NCBI GenBank assembly: GCA_943325485.2
Contig: CALPPP020000064.1
Coordinates: forward strand, 1-6,941
Reading direction: 5' to 3'
DNA length: 6,941 nt
Source of the DNA: Rickettsia typhi
GTDB lineage: Bacteria; Pseudomonadota; Gammaproteobacteria; Burkholderiales; Burkholderiaceae_C
A program made the translations under genes and the position numbers. Under the pieces are notes generated by a model, which worked only from the letters and a program-made list of their open reading frames with translations, searched no databases and had not been told where the DNA came from. Below are positions 6,687 to 6,941 of the stretch, piece after piece (the first letter of the stretch is position 1; each line of letters opens with the position of its first letter).

Positions 6687-6941
6687 TTAGAACCTTGTAA
6701 CGACTTGAAACTGGTGACCGTTGGCACGCGCCAAATAAATAGGGGCGTTTTTAAAGTGGTTGCCGACATAGCTTGCGCCCCTGGCGCTTTGGTAGGACAA
6801 GTTTCGCTTGGCGATCTGCGGCCAATGCTCTGGCCGATGCAGGTTGTTGTCGAACATGGCAGCCAAAAAATGCATGCCCTCATAAGCCGACTGGCCCAAG
6901 GCATTGAGCACCGGAGCCCTCAGACCATGCCGTGCGCTGAA
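6687..6941 (-). CDS. Periplasmic-binding-fold protein, AmiC/HAAT type, C-terminal part, cut by right window edge
   Basis: Only the last 84 residues and the stop are present; the frame is open to the right edge. A GTG at 6911 is internal, because the frame and the homology-like pattern (FSARHGLRAPVLN) continue upstream of it. Features of the type I binding-protein C-terminal lobe are visible: LGQSAYEGMHFLAAMF, which lines up with SYQGFKLWAEAV of the UrtA-like protein in this window, then SARGASY, then the last strands PIYLARANGHQFQVV. The ARG and LA-x-A-x-G pattern is what I would expect of AmiC-like amide-binding proteins. AmiC of Pseudomonas is a cytoplasmic amide sensor that controls the antiterminator AmiR; related proteins elsewhere are transporter components. 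Placement just before the amidase fits either role. Without the N-terminus, a signal peptide cannot be checked, so sensor versus periplasmic binding protein stays open. Confidence 0.7.
   Translation of the reverse strand, partial: FSARHGLRAPVLNALGQSAYEGMHFLAAMFDNNLHRPEHWPQIAKRNLSYQSARGASYVGNHFKNAPIYLARANGHQFQVVTRF

Noticed and set aside
6596..6904. Minus-strand open frame of 102 codons spanning the AmiC-like gene end and the gap
   Set aside because: It is in a different frame from the binding-protein pattern that runs to the right edge, and it has no family resemblance; it is a frame shadow.
6687..6911. Small separate 74-residue protein starting at GTG 6911
   Set aside because: The frame continues without a stop to the window edge and the upstream residues fit the binding-protein C-terminal lobe, so it is the end of a longer gene.

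Overview
The window is a one-strand catabolic and transport locus. Every gene I can support lies on the minus strand, so transcription runs from the right edge to the left. The moderate GC content, the G/C-leaning codon use with many TTG/CTG leucines, and the protein types suggest a betaproteobacterium, most likely Comamonadaceae. I infer this from sequence style and family knowledge, and it cannot be settled here. I see no RNA genes, insertion sequences, CRISPR arrays, tRNAs or large repeats.

Layout in transcription order: (1) the C-terminal 84 residues of a periplasmic-binding-fold protein of the AmiC/HAAT type, cut by the right edge; (2) a 135-nt AT-rich gap; (3) a complete 505-residue amidase-signature hydrolase with its Lys-Ser-Ser triad; (4) a Tat-exported substrate-binding protein of the UrtA/FmdD type; (5) and (6) two LivH/LivM-type permeases; (7) and (8) two ATPases of the UrtD and UrtE types; (9) the N-terminal 111 residues of a short-chain dehydrogenase/reductase, cut by the left edge.

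From the amidase to the reductase the genes are packed with gaps of 77, 42, -4, -4, 14 and 30 nt, and nearly all have good Shine-Dalgarno sites. They look like one operon. The simplest reading is uptake of a small amide- or urea-like compound by a five-component ABC importer, then cytoplasmic hydrolysis by the amidase to a carboxylate and ammonia. The AmiC-like protein upstream could be an amide sensor or a second binding protein. The reductase may act on the carbon skeleton. The substrate is not shown by the sequence. The genes are of known families; what deserves attention is their combination, chiefly a nitrile-pathway type amidase joined to a urea-type importer with no urease or nitrile hydratase in view.
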